Shown piece after piece: positions 22,656 to 36,595 of a stretch of 64,000 nucleotides of DNA. The stretch spans positions 46,599,115 through 46,663,114 of the forward strand of contig CM031600.1 in NCBI GenBank assembly GCA_018398815.1. Reading direction: 5' to 3'. Numbering within the stretch: the stretch's first letter is position 1; each line of letters starts with the position of its first letter. The DNA is from Conus ventricosus. Lineage: Eukaryota > Mollusca > Gastropoda > Neogastropoda > Conidae. The translations under genes and the position numbers were made by a program. The notes beneath the pieces are model-generated. The model saw only the letters and a program-made list of their open reading frames with translations, had not been told where the DNA came from and made no database searches.

Positions 22656-23358
22656 CAGAGTAACTTTTATTCAAGACTGGCACAGCCTTTTAAACTTGAA
22701 TAAAGTCAAATACATAGACGAACAATCTATATGGGGGAAAAACAAGCGCAGGCCAACAACTGAACTGTCTGGCAAAGATTTGGACTTGAGGGAGGGGAGT
22801 TTGAAGATGGAGAACCTGGGAAAATGAAATTAAAAAAAAAAAAAATGTTACAGATATGAAAACTTTTCTCTAGCTGCATAAGGAACCATCGCAATCCCTT
22901 TTGAAGGCAGATAATATATTTGTATTGCCTGCTCCGGCCTTTCGCCCGCTGGACGGGCTCATCAGGAGACACCGGTGGTTGTGCTGCCTCTGTGTGTACT
23001 TGAGACACACCCAGTCCTCTTGTGGTTTCCCCACCATGGTTGCAAAAAATCTAGCACCCATGTCTTCTGCGAGTGTATTGCAACCAAACGACGTGTAGCA
23101 CGGAAAACACTGTTGTGTACGTACGTCCATCTGAGACATCATCAAAAATTAGGGTCACTTGCTGTTTCCTGAGTACCTCAACAAGAGTCAAAAAAACATG
23201 AGACATAAAAAATAACCCAAAATAATCAGCAAAATCGAAAGATATAGGATTTCATGTAATTACGAGTCATCACATGAAGGAATACCTACAAAGTAACTTA
23301 ATTCAAGACTGGCACAGCCTTTGAAACTTGATAAACAACATACACGACAAGAATCTAT
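22656..23358 (-). mobile_element. Possible retroelement fragment between ~65-bp direct repeats, with a hammerhead-like core
   Basis: Diverged direct repeats at about 22663-22730 and 23287-23358 share AATTCAAGACTGGCACAGCC, then TTTGAAACTTGA and GAATCTAT. Between them the minus strand has an open frame at 22870-23145 and, at about 22930-22962, CCTGATGAGCCCGTCCAGCG followed by GGCGAAAGG. This is the CUGAUGA / stem / GAAA core of hammerhead ribozymes, with a perfect 5-bp stem II (GCCCG/CGGGC). Such motifs occur in Penelope-like elements and small retrozymes. Stems I and III and a cleavage site were not identifiable, so the element class is not established. Confidence 0.35.
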
Positions 23359-25998
23359 GTTCTCTAGAATGTCATGAAGTTGGATGAATGCAAGGGCACA
23401 GTGCAGCAACCATGGCAAAGCCATTCTTTCAGAATCTACAGGTGCGGCCCCAAAATGGCTAAAGTTACCACCAACACTGGCAGTCTGCAGAAAGATGGAA
23501 GTCAAATCAGTGTAACCTCTCTGCATTTGGTTTCTCTGAAGCAACATTTCCCTTACTTTGGGGATTATTTTAGTACTTTTACTTTTGGATGGGAGTGAGA
23601 AATGTTTGTAATACTGAAAAGTTTGCGGCCGGGATCCAGGGCCGCTTAAAAAGCAAAGCGAAGCCCCTCAGACGCTGACGAAAACTTGACATTTAAGGAC
23701 AGTTTACTGCGTTCTCCTTTGATGCAAACCCTGAATTCTATATGCATCCATCGAGGTGCAAATGGGGGGAGAGAAAAAAACGCCAAAACGGAAATCCATA
23801 TAATACGGAACTACTCCCACCCATGCGTTTTCTTTTACTGTTTTAGCTTCAAAATAAGTGTACAAATTTGAGTCATTATTTGGAAGTACCCAGTGTCCTG
23901 AGTATACTGGATCAGAACAGGCACCACTGAACACCACTGAAGTGACTCAGCAGCAGTGCAGTGTCTCCTTTGATGGGTTGCTTCCTAACAACTTGACACT
24001 GACTGCTCCCTCAGTCCCTGTAGACTGCTGTTGCTGGGACTGTAGGCATGATGGGCCTGGCTATGGCTGTGGATTGGTGGCCTGAATGAGCATCACAGGT
24101 GCGAGAACACTGAAGTGACCCCCCCCCCCCAAAAAAAAAAAATAAAAAAAATAAATAAAAAAAAAAAAATAAATAAATTTAAAACAAAATAAAATATAAT
24201 AAACAAATAAAATAAAATGAAATAAAACAAATCTATTGAGAAGAGCTACTTCTTGCCTTGAAACCATCATTTCCTGATAATGATTAACAATAAACATCAT
24301 TTAACAATAAACATCATTTTTTTCAGGCTGCAGTTAATAATTATTTGATTATTCAATCCAATTCATATTAACCTGTAATTCATCAATCCACATGGAAATT
24401 TGTGTATTCGCAGACTAATAATAAATACTACATTCTGTATTTATTATATATAGCTAAAAAGCTTACACTAATCAACTACACCTTTCAGTACAAAATAACA
24501 AACATCACCAGACACACATGCACAATCCAACAGCTTGAATACTGACTGACTGACTGACTGACTCAGTGACTGACTGAAACCATTTACTGTCAGATTAACA
24601 TAGTGTTGCACTGACAAAGCTTGAACACACACACACACACACACACACACACCACACACACACATGCATGCATGCATGAAATATGTACACACTCACATGT
24701 TCAACACCCACACATACAGCTAGAGAAGGTAAGACAGTGACTACGTTAACTAGTACAGAACGATGAATTATAAATACCTAAACCGAATCTCTCTTGTAAG
24801 ACAACAATACCAGTCATAGATCTTGCATGGTAAGGTAAAAAAAAAAAACAAAAACAACAACCAAAGGTTACAAATTGTCAGTATTACTCACATGACACTG
24901 TAAGATAAGTTACTCTCCACAATCTTTTTTTTTCAAGAAAAGCAAATAAATGTGATTCAGTTTAATTTATATTCTTTGTAAGCCAAACATGCGGGGCGAT
25001 ATCAAGGCCGTCATCTTGTCAAAATCAGTTCCTTAAAAATTTGTTAAAACCAGATTTCTTTAAAGTCACAAACATTCCTTTAAAATCTTTCTTCAATAAA
25101 ATCTTAGATCTGATGAAAATGTAATCTGTCTCTTTCAGTTTCACATGAACTGATGGAACAGCTCTTCAATGGTTTCAAGGAGTCTGTTGTAAAGAGTTTG
25201 TTCAAACATCTTGCAAGTCCTAACTATCCGTAAAGTTCTGTAAGAACAAGTTTTATTTGATCTAGTACATCACACAAACTGAATCACAGAGCTTCTTTAA
25301 AGATAAGACTGGATGCAAAAAGGGTGGTCTGTACATAAAACTGGCAACACAAAACAAAACGCAGACTGAAGAAAGAGGTAACTGTTCTGTCATGCATGAT
25401 GCAATACCTCTACACCCTTTGAAATTTATGTCAACTGTTCAGATTCTTTTTCAATGAAAGACAACTTCATAACATGTGATGCAAGTGGTACACTGATGAC
25501 ATACTACAACTGCTATTAATTGCTAAAAATTTTGTATTCCCGTGGTGACTTCAACACAATATCAGACTATTCTGTATTCAATCAGTTAATCCATGATTCA
25601 ATAAAAGTACAGAAGTGAATCGCTGAATGGGATCAGTGAAGTGGCATACCAACACCTTGTCATAATAATAAACATTAAAACTGGATGAATATCCAAACCA
25701 TACTGAAACTACAGTGAAATGAAACCATCTTTGTTGAAACCTGCCTGTCATATAATTACACTGATTAGGTATAAAATATGCACAGAAAGACATGCAGCTA
25801 ATCTATTCTCGATAGGAGTCATGGATTAGGTTAAATCATATTATATAAAATGACAAATCACATGCCCATATGTCTGCCCTTTTGTTCACAAAACTTAGCC
25901 TTCAGTGAATGTATCTGACTGATGCAAACCAATCATTTGTTCCTTATTCTTCTTCCACAGTGCCAGTGTATAGACTGGGATCTGGTGAACATCATAAT
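23359..25998. other. Intergenic or intronic stretch with repeat A copy 3 and simple repeats
   Basis: It holds dispersed repeat A (about 23900-24115), an A-rich low-complexity tract at 24120-24240, a (CTGA)n tract plus motif B at 24540-24614, and (CA)n at 24627-24661. The rest is AT-rich and unassigned. No ORF in it looks coding. Confidence 0.45.
23900..24115 (+). repeat. Dispersed repeat A, copy 3
   Basis: It has CTGGATCAGAACAGGCACCA, CTGAACACCACTGAAGTGAC, GCAGTGTCTCCTTTGATGGG and TTGCTTCC. It is followed at 24540-24614 by motif B (CTGACTGAAACCATTTACTG then TCAGATTAACATAGTGTTG), as at the other loci. Confidence 0.7.
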
Positions 25999-26200
25999 TC
26001 AGAATTTCAAGACCTGACACTGAGGAGTCCGATTTTGATCAGCGGATGGCTTGTGCAAACGTTCAGGAAATTTTAAGAGTGTGGACAGATCTGGTTTCTT
26101 TGTGATCAAGTAGTAAGGAACAGAACCAGTGTATGGTCCAAAGCTGGCTTGAAAAACTCCATTTAAAGAGAGTCAGTCAGTCTGGTTGGTATATCGTCCC
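25999..26200 (-). CDS. Probable terminal exon of an unidentified protein
   Basis: A strong acceptor (TTTAATTTTTTTTTCCAG) precedes a minus-strand stretch that reads GVFQASFGPYTGSVPYYLIT, then KKPDLSTLLKFPERLHKPSA and finally QCQVLKF before a TGA at 25999-26001. Composition and codon pattern look protein-coding. The first ~40 bases fit better in a neighbouring frame (DDIPTRLTDSL), so a small indel near the CTGACTGACT run is likely. I do not recognise the protein. It would be the 3' end of a gene lying to the right on the minus strand, but no further exon of it was found before the retroelements. A transposon-derived origin is possible. Confidence 0.45.
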
Positions 26201-26279
26201 TGGAAAAAAAAATTAAACAGAACTGGATGGTTGACTCCTTCCTGGTTAAGTTGCTTGACCCTTTTAGTTAGCACATGTA

Positions 26280-26720
26280 TGCATTGAGTTTCAGGTCACC
26301 GACGGAGAAAACCGTCATTGAAAACTGTCCTTTGTCATTGTACAGATTTAACCAATGCGTCTGTACTCACTTGACCAAAAAGCATGTCTCTCGGTGACCA
26401 AGAAACTAGAGGTCTGGGCTGACATTTGGAGAATGAAATTTAATGCTATTGAATGCTACATCCTGAACAACAAAAATACTTGACTTCCTTCTACTACCTA
26501 CTTAAATGACGCCTTGAAGCATGTGTCAAGCAATACCTAGGCATTCCATGACCTCAGATGGAGTGACCACATTACCAAGACTGCTGCTAAGAAAGCCATT
26601 GAAATCCTATGCTCTTTGCACTATAACCTCTTCTATTGCTCTGCAACACAGTGCAAGTAAGAATTGAATAGCAGGTGTTTTACCATCCAAGCCTGCAGAA
26701 CGGATCTGCTCAGATCATTT
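26280..26720 (+). pseudogene. Non-LTR retrotransposon RT fragment (thumb region), decayed
   Basis: Plus-strand frames read KKLEVWADIWRMKFNAIECY, then, after breaks, DLRWSDHITKTAAKKAIEIL and CSLHYNLFYCSATQCK. This follows the common LINE pattern L-x-x-W-x-x-x-W-x-M-x-FN-x-x-KC...YLG-x-x-(L)-DLRWS-x-HI-x-x-x-x-x-KA. Several stops and shifts show it is dead. The orientation is opposite to the retroelements at 29-42 kb, so it is a separate insertion. Confidence 0.65.
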
Positions 26721-29096
<2,376 letters not shown>

Positions 29097-29689
29097 GTTT
29101 TTTTTCTTTCTTTCTTTCTTTCTGTTTTTCTTTTTTAGGATAACTACAGTTCAGTTCAGTGGTTTATGTAATGTCTTTTCATCGCCAGATGATATTAGAC
29201 ACTGAATTAAAAAAATGAAATAAAATAAAAACACCTCCACACTTAACTTATCATCCACGTTAGTACTTTCAAACACACATCTGATATATGCATATTTACA
29301 TAAGTGAAATACCCTAGTGGTACACAAAATTGTTGATCTGTATAAAAATGTTGCAACATGTGACTGCGAAATAACCATGGGAATTTCAGCAACAAATGAA
29401 CCATAAGACAGTATTAATACCATCAAAGTTATTCATCGCAATACCTCTCTCCTGATAGAGCAAGGTCAACACTGAGCATTCAAACAAAAGATGGTGTACA
29501 GAAATGTTTTCTCTGCAGACACAAGTAATACCATGAGAATATTTAGTGTTCCAAGTATTCAACCTTAATTTATGAATTATTCTAACAATGTGCCTTGGGC
29601 ACGATGGTAAAATAGCCATTTTTTCACTAGAATTCTGTTATGCATACATTTTTCCATGATTTGGATTAATTCACAAGAGGATAAATCTA

Positions 29690-30664
29690 AGATATTATTT
29701 AGTACATTTTCCGCGTTTCTATTTGCTCCCTCTTTTGCAAGACTGTCTGCTATTTCATTTCACTTTATACCACAGTGAGAAGGGACCCAACAAAAATCAA
29801 TTCTTATGCCTAGAGTTATGAACAATGCAATAGATGTTTTGTTTCAAAAAGCAAATCTTTTCTAGCTTTGCAGTCCCAATGCTCTAGTGATTGTAAAACA
29901 GATTTGGAATTAACACAAAGTGAAATTTGATAGAAAGCAATTGGTGTATCATTTATGTAAGTCAAAGCCTTCAGTTTTGCATGCAATTCTGAGGTATAGA
30001 GTGAAAACCCCTTTCCTAAATAATACGATTTCCTAACATTTAAGGTTGGTATTATATTTGGATAGCTGCTTTCTAAATGTTCACGAAATTCAGTTGTTAA
30101 AGTATTTACATTATCACTTTTCTTTAACAAAGTGTATTTGTAATCAAAAGAAGCATTTAGGTGCTCCCAAGGAGGCATGGGAGGTATTGCAGGAAATTCT
30201 GGTATAGCAGTAATATCAATATTACAGTGTGACATAAAGTCAGATGTGTAGTTTCTAATTGGTTGAATGTAAGCTATGTTTTTAGGCCTCTTAGGAAAAT
30301 CTCTACTGGAATCCATTAGTATTGCTTCAGTAACTGAATTTTCAACAGAAAGACTTCTGGCAATATATTTGGATACATCCAATATTCGCTTTTCATTTAG
30401 AGGTAATATATTTGTTTCTTTATAACATCTATGAGTGTTTGTATGAACTGGGACTCCCAGAGATAATTTCATGGCCTTACTATCCAAGCTTTGCAATCTA
30501 TTTAAAAGAGAATTAGGTGCAGAGAAATACACTTCCTGCCCGTGTGTCAATTTTGATCGGACTAGAGGGATGTATAGATGTAAAAGGGTATGATAGTCCT
30601 GACCCCATGGTTGATAACATATAATTTTAAGAACGTTTAATCTTTTTCTTGTTTTATCAATCAA
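29690..30664 (-). pseudogene. LINE-A RT C-terminus and RNase H remnant
   Basis: A 282-codon open frame (29816-30664) covers the RT thumb/connection (YHTLLHLYIPLVRSKLTHGQ, LLNRLQSLDSKAMKLSLGVP) and the front of an RNase H domain (SELHAKLKAL). The RNase H end continues in another frame with WVPSHCGI and NEIADSLAKEGA separated by a TGA where the family has G or W. RNase H after RT points to the I/Nimb-like group of LINEs, by family knowledge. Confidence 0.7.
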
Positions 30665-30744
30665 ATCTTCAATATGTGTTTTCCAGTTCAGCTTAGGAGT
30701 TAAAATAACCCCAGGAATTTAACTTTTTAAAAACTTTTTTCAGT

Positions 30745-31420
30745 CCATTTTACGAGAACATCGGCATTTCCTTGTAAACTTTTTGCAAGAACATTAACAT
30801 CAGAATGATTAGTGTGTATTTGTGTATCATCTGCAAAGAGTTCTCATGTAGATTTGATATGGAGAGGTAGATCGTTGATGTAAATTGTGAACAGTAAAGG
30901 ACTCATGATCGAATCTTGTCGGACGCCATAGCAGAGTGAAGAGGCAGTTGCATTCACTGTTACCCAATGTCGTCTATTCGTTAGATATGAGTGGAAAAGG
31001 CTTAAGAGTAGGTCTACTTATGTATAAGTCATACAATCTTAATTTTCTAAGAAGAAGGTTGTGATCAATCACACCAATTTTGTTTTTCGTTATCAATAAC
31101 AGGACACTACAATATCTGTTGTTGTTAATGCTGTTTAGCTGGTCATCAACCAGGTTGATAAGGGCCGTGTGACATGAATGGTTTTGTCGGAACCCGGACT
31201 GTCTAGGATGAAGCAGGTGGTATGTATCAAGGTGGTGTAATGTGTGTTTGTTTATGTGTTTTTTCCAGAGGTTTGGAAAGAGTGGAAATGATTGAGGCTG
31301 ATATGTAGGGCAGAGTCTGAGTTGTCACCTGCTTTGTAGATAGGTGTAACACGTTTTTATGAAACTGTTGGGAAAACAGTTTTTGTGAATAATAAATCAT
31401 AAACGTGTGATTAACGTGTC
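30745..31420 (-). pseudogene. LINE-A reverse transcriptase remnant
   Basis: Motifs in order on the minus strand: HPRQSGFRQNHSCHTALINL, IDHNLLLRKLRLYDL, LFHSYLTNRRHWVTVN, YGVRQDSIMSPLLFTIYIND and ELFADDT, the last being the catalytic F-A-D-D. In the finger region a conserved acidic F-R-K-A-F-D segment is degraded (ITKNKIGVIDH). Stops interrupt the frame. Confidence 0.7.
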
Positions 31421-32459
31421 TGTAATTACTGGAGCTGATAGTTTAAGGATTTTGCTGTCTAAGCCATTCACTCAGCAGGCACCTGATTTTGAAGGTGTGT
31501 TGGGTAGTGATAAACTTCAAATGTTGTCACTGGTGAATATAAAGTTCACACATGATGTTTTTAACATGGCAATTTGTTAGTACCACTCACAGTGAAACAT
31601 TCTTTTACAGTGTTGGGTCCTGCATGATGTGAGACATGAACACTTTACAGCAGACACCATGAAAACCTTGTTCAGAGATGTCCCACCTGATGTGTTCTTT
31701 GAACTTCTGAAAAAGATTTACATTTTTCATCTGATCAAAGATTTTACAGAAGAAAGATCTTAAACAAAAATTCCGTTAGGTTTTTAGGTGTATTCTAAAG
31801 GGCTGTGTGAATAAGTTCCTTTCTTTTCTCTTCTTGTCTTTCTTTCTCTTTTTCATAAATGACTTGTGAGTTGACGTCAAAGTTCAATGCGGTGACAGCC
31901 CTGGTATGGCCCTTTGCGGTCGGCTGGGCTATAAGCAACATTACCTGACAAATTGTTTCATTTCTTGATAGTCGTTAGATCTGGGGAATCTGTTGTGATA
32001 CCTTACTGGGGGTACAGTGCAGAAGTGGGTGTTCAGCTCTTTAACAGAGATGTCTTTGATTACAGTTGATTTTGACGAAGATTGATCTTGGTGAGCTCAT
32101 ATATAGATCTCCATACCAATTTTGGGGTCTGGTTTTATTATATTAAGTCTCGATAACATCTTTTTTCTTTGTTTTGCTTTTTGCTTTTTTTTTTTTGCTG
32201 TTGCTTTTTTTTCGCTGCGCTTCTGTAAATGTATTGCATCTCTCAGTATTCTAGATTTCTCGTCAAAGCCATGCTTTTTACTGATTTGATAATATGCCTC
32301 CTGTAACTTTAGTGTGCCATGCCGGTTTAGGAATACGTCGTACTCTAATTGTTTTTAGAGGACCGTGTTTATCGCTATTTCTATGATTGTTTTGATTCAA
32401 AATTGGATCAGTTATGTTGAATAATGAGTTTTAAATTGAGCAAGTCAAGCAGAAAGTGC

Positions 32460-33110
32460 TGGTCGTTAACGTTTGTAAAGCAACGGTAGGCTATCGTCTT
32501 AGGTTTGAGAATTTGTACTCCCTTTTTTGACCATGTGACACAGACTGGGTAATGATCACTACAGTTTAGGACTGGGACGCATGCTTCTTATAAATAAGTT
32601 TTATCTGACATATAAGTATGGTCAAGAAGTGTCTTTGAATTAGGTGTGACTCTAGTTGGAGATTCGATGAGTTGATGCAGATTGAACAGACAGACTGCGT
32701 GTGATAATTTCCTTGGATTCTAGCGAGAGTGCGTCCATCATAGTAATAAATTTGCCTACCCAGTTTACTCTTTCAGACGGGTTCCTGTATAACACAATCC
32801 AACCAAAATGGAATATTTTTTTCCAGCTTAACTTCTATCCAGATTGACCCCACGCCGTCTTGTTCTAGATGTAAAAGTCGTTTGAAGCTTTAACTGGTTT
32901 CAGTGATGTAGTGAAGAAGACCCGTCCCTTTTACTTGTATAGGATCTTTTCGGATAGTGTTATATCCGGGAATCTGTACTATCATTGTCACTAATATGTT
33001 CAGTTAATCTGGATTCACAGAGCTCTTGAATATGGAAGGGTTTTCCGTGATTCCAAATCAGTGTTGATACACCTGAAGTCTTGTTAATTGCATGTTGGGT
33101 ATTACGGTGA
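32460..33110 (-). pseudogene. LINE-A apurinic-like endonuclease remnant
   Basis: The opening carries the catalytic E (LCESRLTEHISDN), the middle has GSIWIEV and Y-R-N-P-like strands, and the end has the SDHYPV motif typical of the catalytic His/Asp pair of APE endonucleases. Frames change several times. Confidence 0.65.
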
Positions 33111-34168
<1,058 letters not shown>

Positions 34169-34300
34169 GATAACGATAACGATAACGAAAATTTATTCAG
34201 AAAGCCCACAGCCCCATTTGAAGGGGTGAGTAATAAAGAACATAGTTAAACAAGATATTTTATCACAAAAATTTAAACATTCTCAACATATGCAAATTAC

Positions 34301-34885
34301 CTATGTCAAATCACTCCTTCTTTTAAGTGATTTGTACAGATATAAAGCAAGGTTTCTTGCAACATTATAATGTTTTGATGACAAAAGACAGACTAACTTG
34401 AACAGTGCTGGACGTCGATGATATTTTAACGGAATAAGTTTTTGTCGTAGATCTGCCAGAACAGGACATAAGAATACAAAATGAAGTTCATCTTCCCTAC
34501 CAGATTTACACAATGGACACAACAAATCATTTTCTGTATGGATATTATATCGTTGACGATGTACAGCAATATCCGATACACCAAACCTGAATTTAGTTAA
34601 TTCAGACCTGATAAATCTATTCAAGTTCAGAGACAAATAAGGTTCTGCTTCTACTAAATAATTACTTTTCAGCAGTCTAAATAATGAAAATCGTTCGGTG
34701 TGTTGAATATGGCTGTCCCAGTCTTGCCATCTACAATCTATTGTTCGTTGCTTGAAACAAGCCAAGAAACTGCTGACACAGCCAAACCCTTGTTCTAACC
34801 ATACAAACGAAAAACCATAATTACATAAACATTTACGAATGCCTGATGCCCACGTAGTTTTCCCTCTCATATCCAGGTCAAACAA
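34301..34885 (-). pseudogene. LINE-B ORF2 C-terminus with cysteine/histidine motif
   Basis: This 194-codon frame starts within the ORF2 region. It carries RFIRSELTKFRFGVSDIAVH, then CPLCKSGREDELHFVFLCP, a C-x2-C-x8-H-x4-C motif usual at the C-terminus of LINE ORF2 proteins and thought to bind RNA or DNA. It ends near the 3' end of the element. It is separated from the RT frame by stops and indels at about 34890-35045. Confidence 0.75.
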
Positions 34886-35044
34886 TGTTTTATAAGCTTT
34901 GGCTGGCCAGTCTATGTTGCACTATACGTAACAATTTAAGCCAGTATCTTACACATTTTATATATGAATTCAAATAAATAGGGAATCTACCAAGTTCTCC
35001 ATAAGTCAAGTCATTTGGGTACGCCTATCGACATTCAAAAACCG

Positions 35045-35572
35045 TTACATAGCAAATAAGTGCAATTTCTCTATGTCGCGTCCTTTCTCCAAACCCCAAA
35101 TCTCAGCGCCATATTGGACTATAGGCTGGACCTGGGCATCAAACATTCTGAAAAATAGTTTTACTGACTCGTTTTCAAACTTATACAAGACGATTAAAAT
35201 GGCCATAACAGCACGCTTCCCTTTACCCACAAGATCTTGGCAGGCAAACGAAAAACTTAGTTTTGTAGAAAAATATAAACCCAGATATTTGTAGGGGTTC
35301 ACAATCGCAATTTTAGAATTTCCATAAAACCATTTTTCACCCGACGGCAAATATCCACCCTTTCGAAAAACTATGTTTGTTTTGTCCATGTTTACTTTGA
35401 GATGTAATCTCTCCGCCGCTGAGCACAAATTGTTCAACTGGTTTTGAAGCCCTATAACAGTTTCAGACAGTAAAACGGTATAATCTGCAAAAAGTAGAAT
35501 TAATATTTCAATCAAATCAAATGAAAACCATGTTTTCCCTTCTCGATAATTTCCAAAGCTAATTCGTTAATA
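35045..35572 (-). pseudogene. LINE-B reverse transcriptase, C-terminal part
   Basis: Just after the left 56-bp repeat the frame resumes FINELALEIIEKGKHGF. It then goes, in the next frame, through LLFADYTVLLSETVIGLQNQ, KVNMDKTNIVFRKGG, YKYLGLYFSTKLSFS and FFRMFDAQVQPIVQYGAEIW. The catalytic F-A-D-D is F-A-D-Y (GAT TAT), so this copy lacks an essential Asp. Downstream similarity is well kept. Confidence 0.75.
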
Positions 35573-35628
35573 AACAAAGAGAATAAAACAGGACTACAAA
35601 CATCACCCTGCTTAACACCCTGTGTACA
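35573..35628. repeat. 56-bp direct repeat flanking the HERO-like insertion (left copy)
   Basis: AACAAAGAGAATAAAACAGG through AACACCCTGTGTACA is identical over 56 bp to 38603-38658. It is LINE-B RT sequence (CTQGVKQGDVCSPVLFSL on the minus strand) duplicated at insertion. Confidence 0.95.
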
Positions 35629-35900
35629 GTAGAAAGAAACTCGTGGAGAGCGTGGCAGCAGAGAGTCCTCAGAAGAGAAGCCCCCTTCAAGCAAGTGTTT
35701 CGGCCCTTATCTCCTGACACTCTAGGGGGGTTGGGCCACACCCGGTTCATGACTCCGGATGTCCCTCTGCTGGCCCTTTTTTTCCCATCTTGGGACGAGC
35801 CATGGCTGGGATTCGAACCCATGACCCTCTGGACATGCTCATTTTCCACTTAATGACTCGCGCTTTAACCACTGAACCACAGGGACACCTGATATTTGTA
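35629..35900 (-). mobile_element. tRNA-derived SINE-like segment at the 3' end of the HERO-like element
   Basis: On the minus strand, 12-15 bp after the HERO stop codon, the sequence starts GGTGTCCCTGTGGTTCAGTG. It contains a type-A promoter box (TGGTTCAGTGGTTA, 35876-35889) and a box B (GGTTCGAATCC, 35809-35819) spaced as in tRNA genes. A ~180-bp non-tRNA tail ends exactly at the 56-bp repeat. No proper acceptor or anticodon structure was drawn, so this is a SINE head rather than a working tRNA gene. It may be a SINE carried along with, or native to, this HERO copy. Confidence 0.65.
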
Positions 35901-35913
35901 GGGAAATTAAGCC

Positions 35914-36594
35914 TTATTCCTCCTTGACCAGATCCAGCTTGAACACCTCTCTGCCGCTTCTGCCATTGCTTTCAGGGCTCTGGTTTTTTTCCTTCCCTGC
36001 AACTGAGAGCTGTTTCATGAGGCTGTATGCAGACGTTCCTACAAACCCCCTAGCTCCAATTTCTGCAGTGAGGACTTTGACCTGATAGCCTTCTCTCCTC
36101 AGGCTGTTTGCCAGATCAGCATACTTTTCAGTCTTGTAGATTTGAGCTGCCTCCATTCTGTTCTCATATGGCACCGTGAGCTCGATCATGATCAGCTGCT
36201 TGGTTGACTTAGAGTGGACTACTATGTCTGGTCTCATGCCACTCTTGCTGACGATCTCTGGGTGACTCTTCCATTCTGGGATGTCCGCAGTGCACTCCCA
36301 GTCATCTGCCCCGTCCAGCAGACTCTGCCTGCATATTTCGAGTGGCACTGTTGTTCTTGGCCATGATTTGCTGCCTCCTGCCGTGAAGAATGGTGCGGGT
36401 GCTTTTGGAGTCCTGATGTTCCCTTTTGTGGTGTTGGTACTAGCCCAGACTACTTGTACAATCTCTTTGAGCACTTGGTTGTGCCTCCATGTGTACCTTC
36501 CTTGAGCCAGGGCTACTTTACATGAACTTAGGACATGCTCCACTGTTTGTTTTTCATGGCAGAGGGGCATGCGGGATCGTCTGTTTTCCCCCAC
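35914..36594 (-). pseudogene. HERO-like zinc motif and restriction-like endonuclease
   Basis: The frame carries, after two one-base shifts at its start, CPLCHEKQTVEHVLSSC (C-x2-C-x7-H-x4-C) and GRYTWRHNQVLKEI. It then has MRPDIVVHSKSTKQLIMIEL and TVPYENRMEAAQIYKTEKYADL, the R-PD-x(12-14)-(D/E) endonuclease core with the following E and K-x2-K-Y typical of R2/HERO enzymes. The enzyme nicks target DNA to prime reverse transcription. The frame ends in KLDLVKEE, just before the SINE-like segment. It is labelled pseudogene because the frame is broken upstream. Confidence 0.8.
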
Positions 36595-36595
36595 T

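Larger units (their letters stand above)
29097..33110 (-). mobile_element. Decayed APE-type LINE (LINE-A): endonuclease, RT and RNase H
   Basis: Reading the minus strand from 33110 there is endonuclease similarity (LCESRLTEHISDN; WIEV; SDHYPVCVTWSKKG at about 32515-32560). RT similarity follows (HPRQSGFRQNHSCHTALINL at about 31150-31220; YGVRQDSIMSPLLFTIYIND; LFADDT), then a long C-terminal frame (29816-30664) and an RNase H signature (WVPSHCGI, then NEIADSLAKEGA, at about 29690-29800). The 3' end lies near 29140, next to an A/AAAG-rich tail (minus). Many stops and shifts are present. Near 30720-30745 the usual RT segment between FADDT...W and FLGV is missing, so the copy has an internal deletion or joins two elements. 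Confidence 0.8.

Noticed and set aside
35800..35900. Functional tRNA gene
   Set aside because: Box A and B are present, but no convincing acceptor stem pairing or anticodon arm was seen, and the segment continues into a SINE tail next to a LINE.
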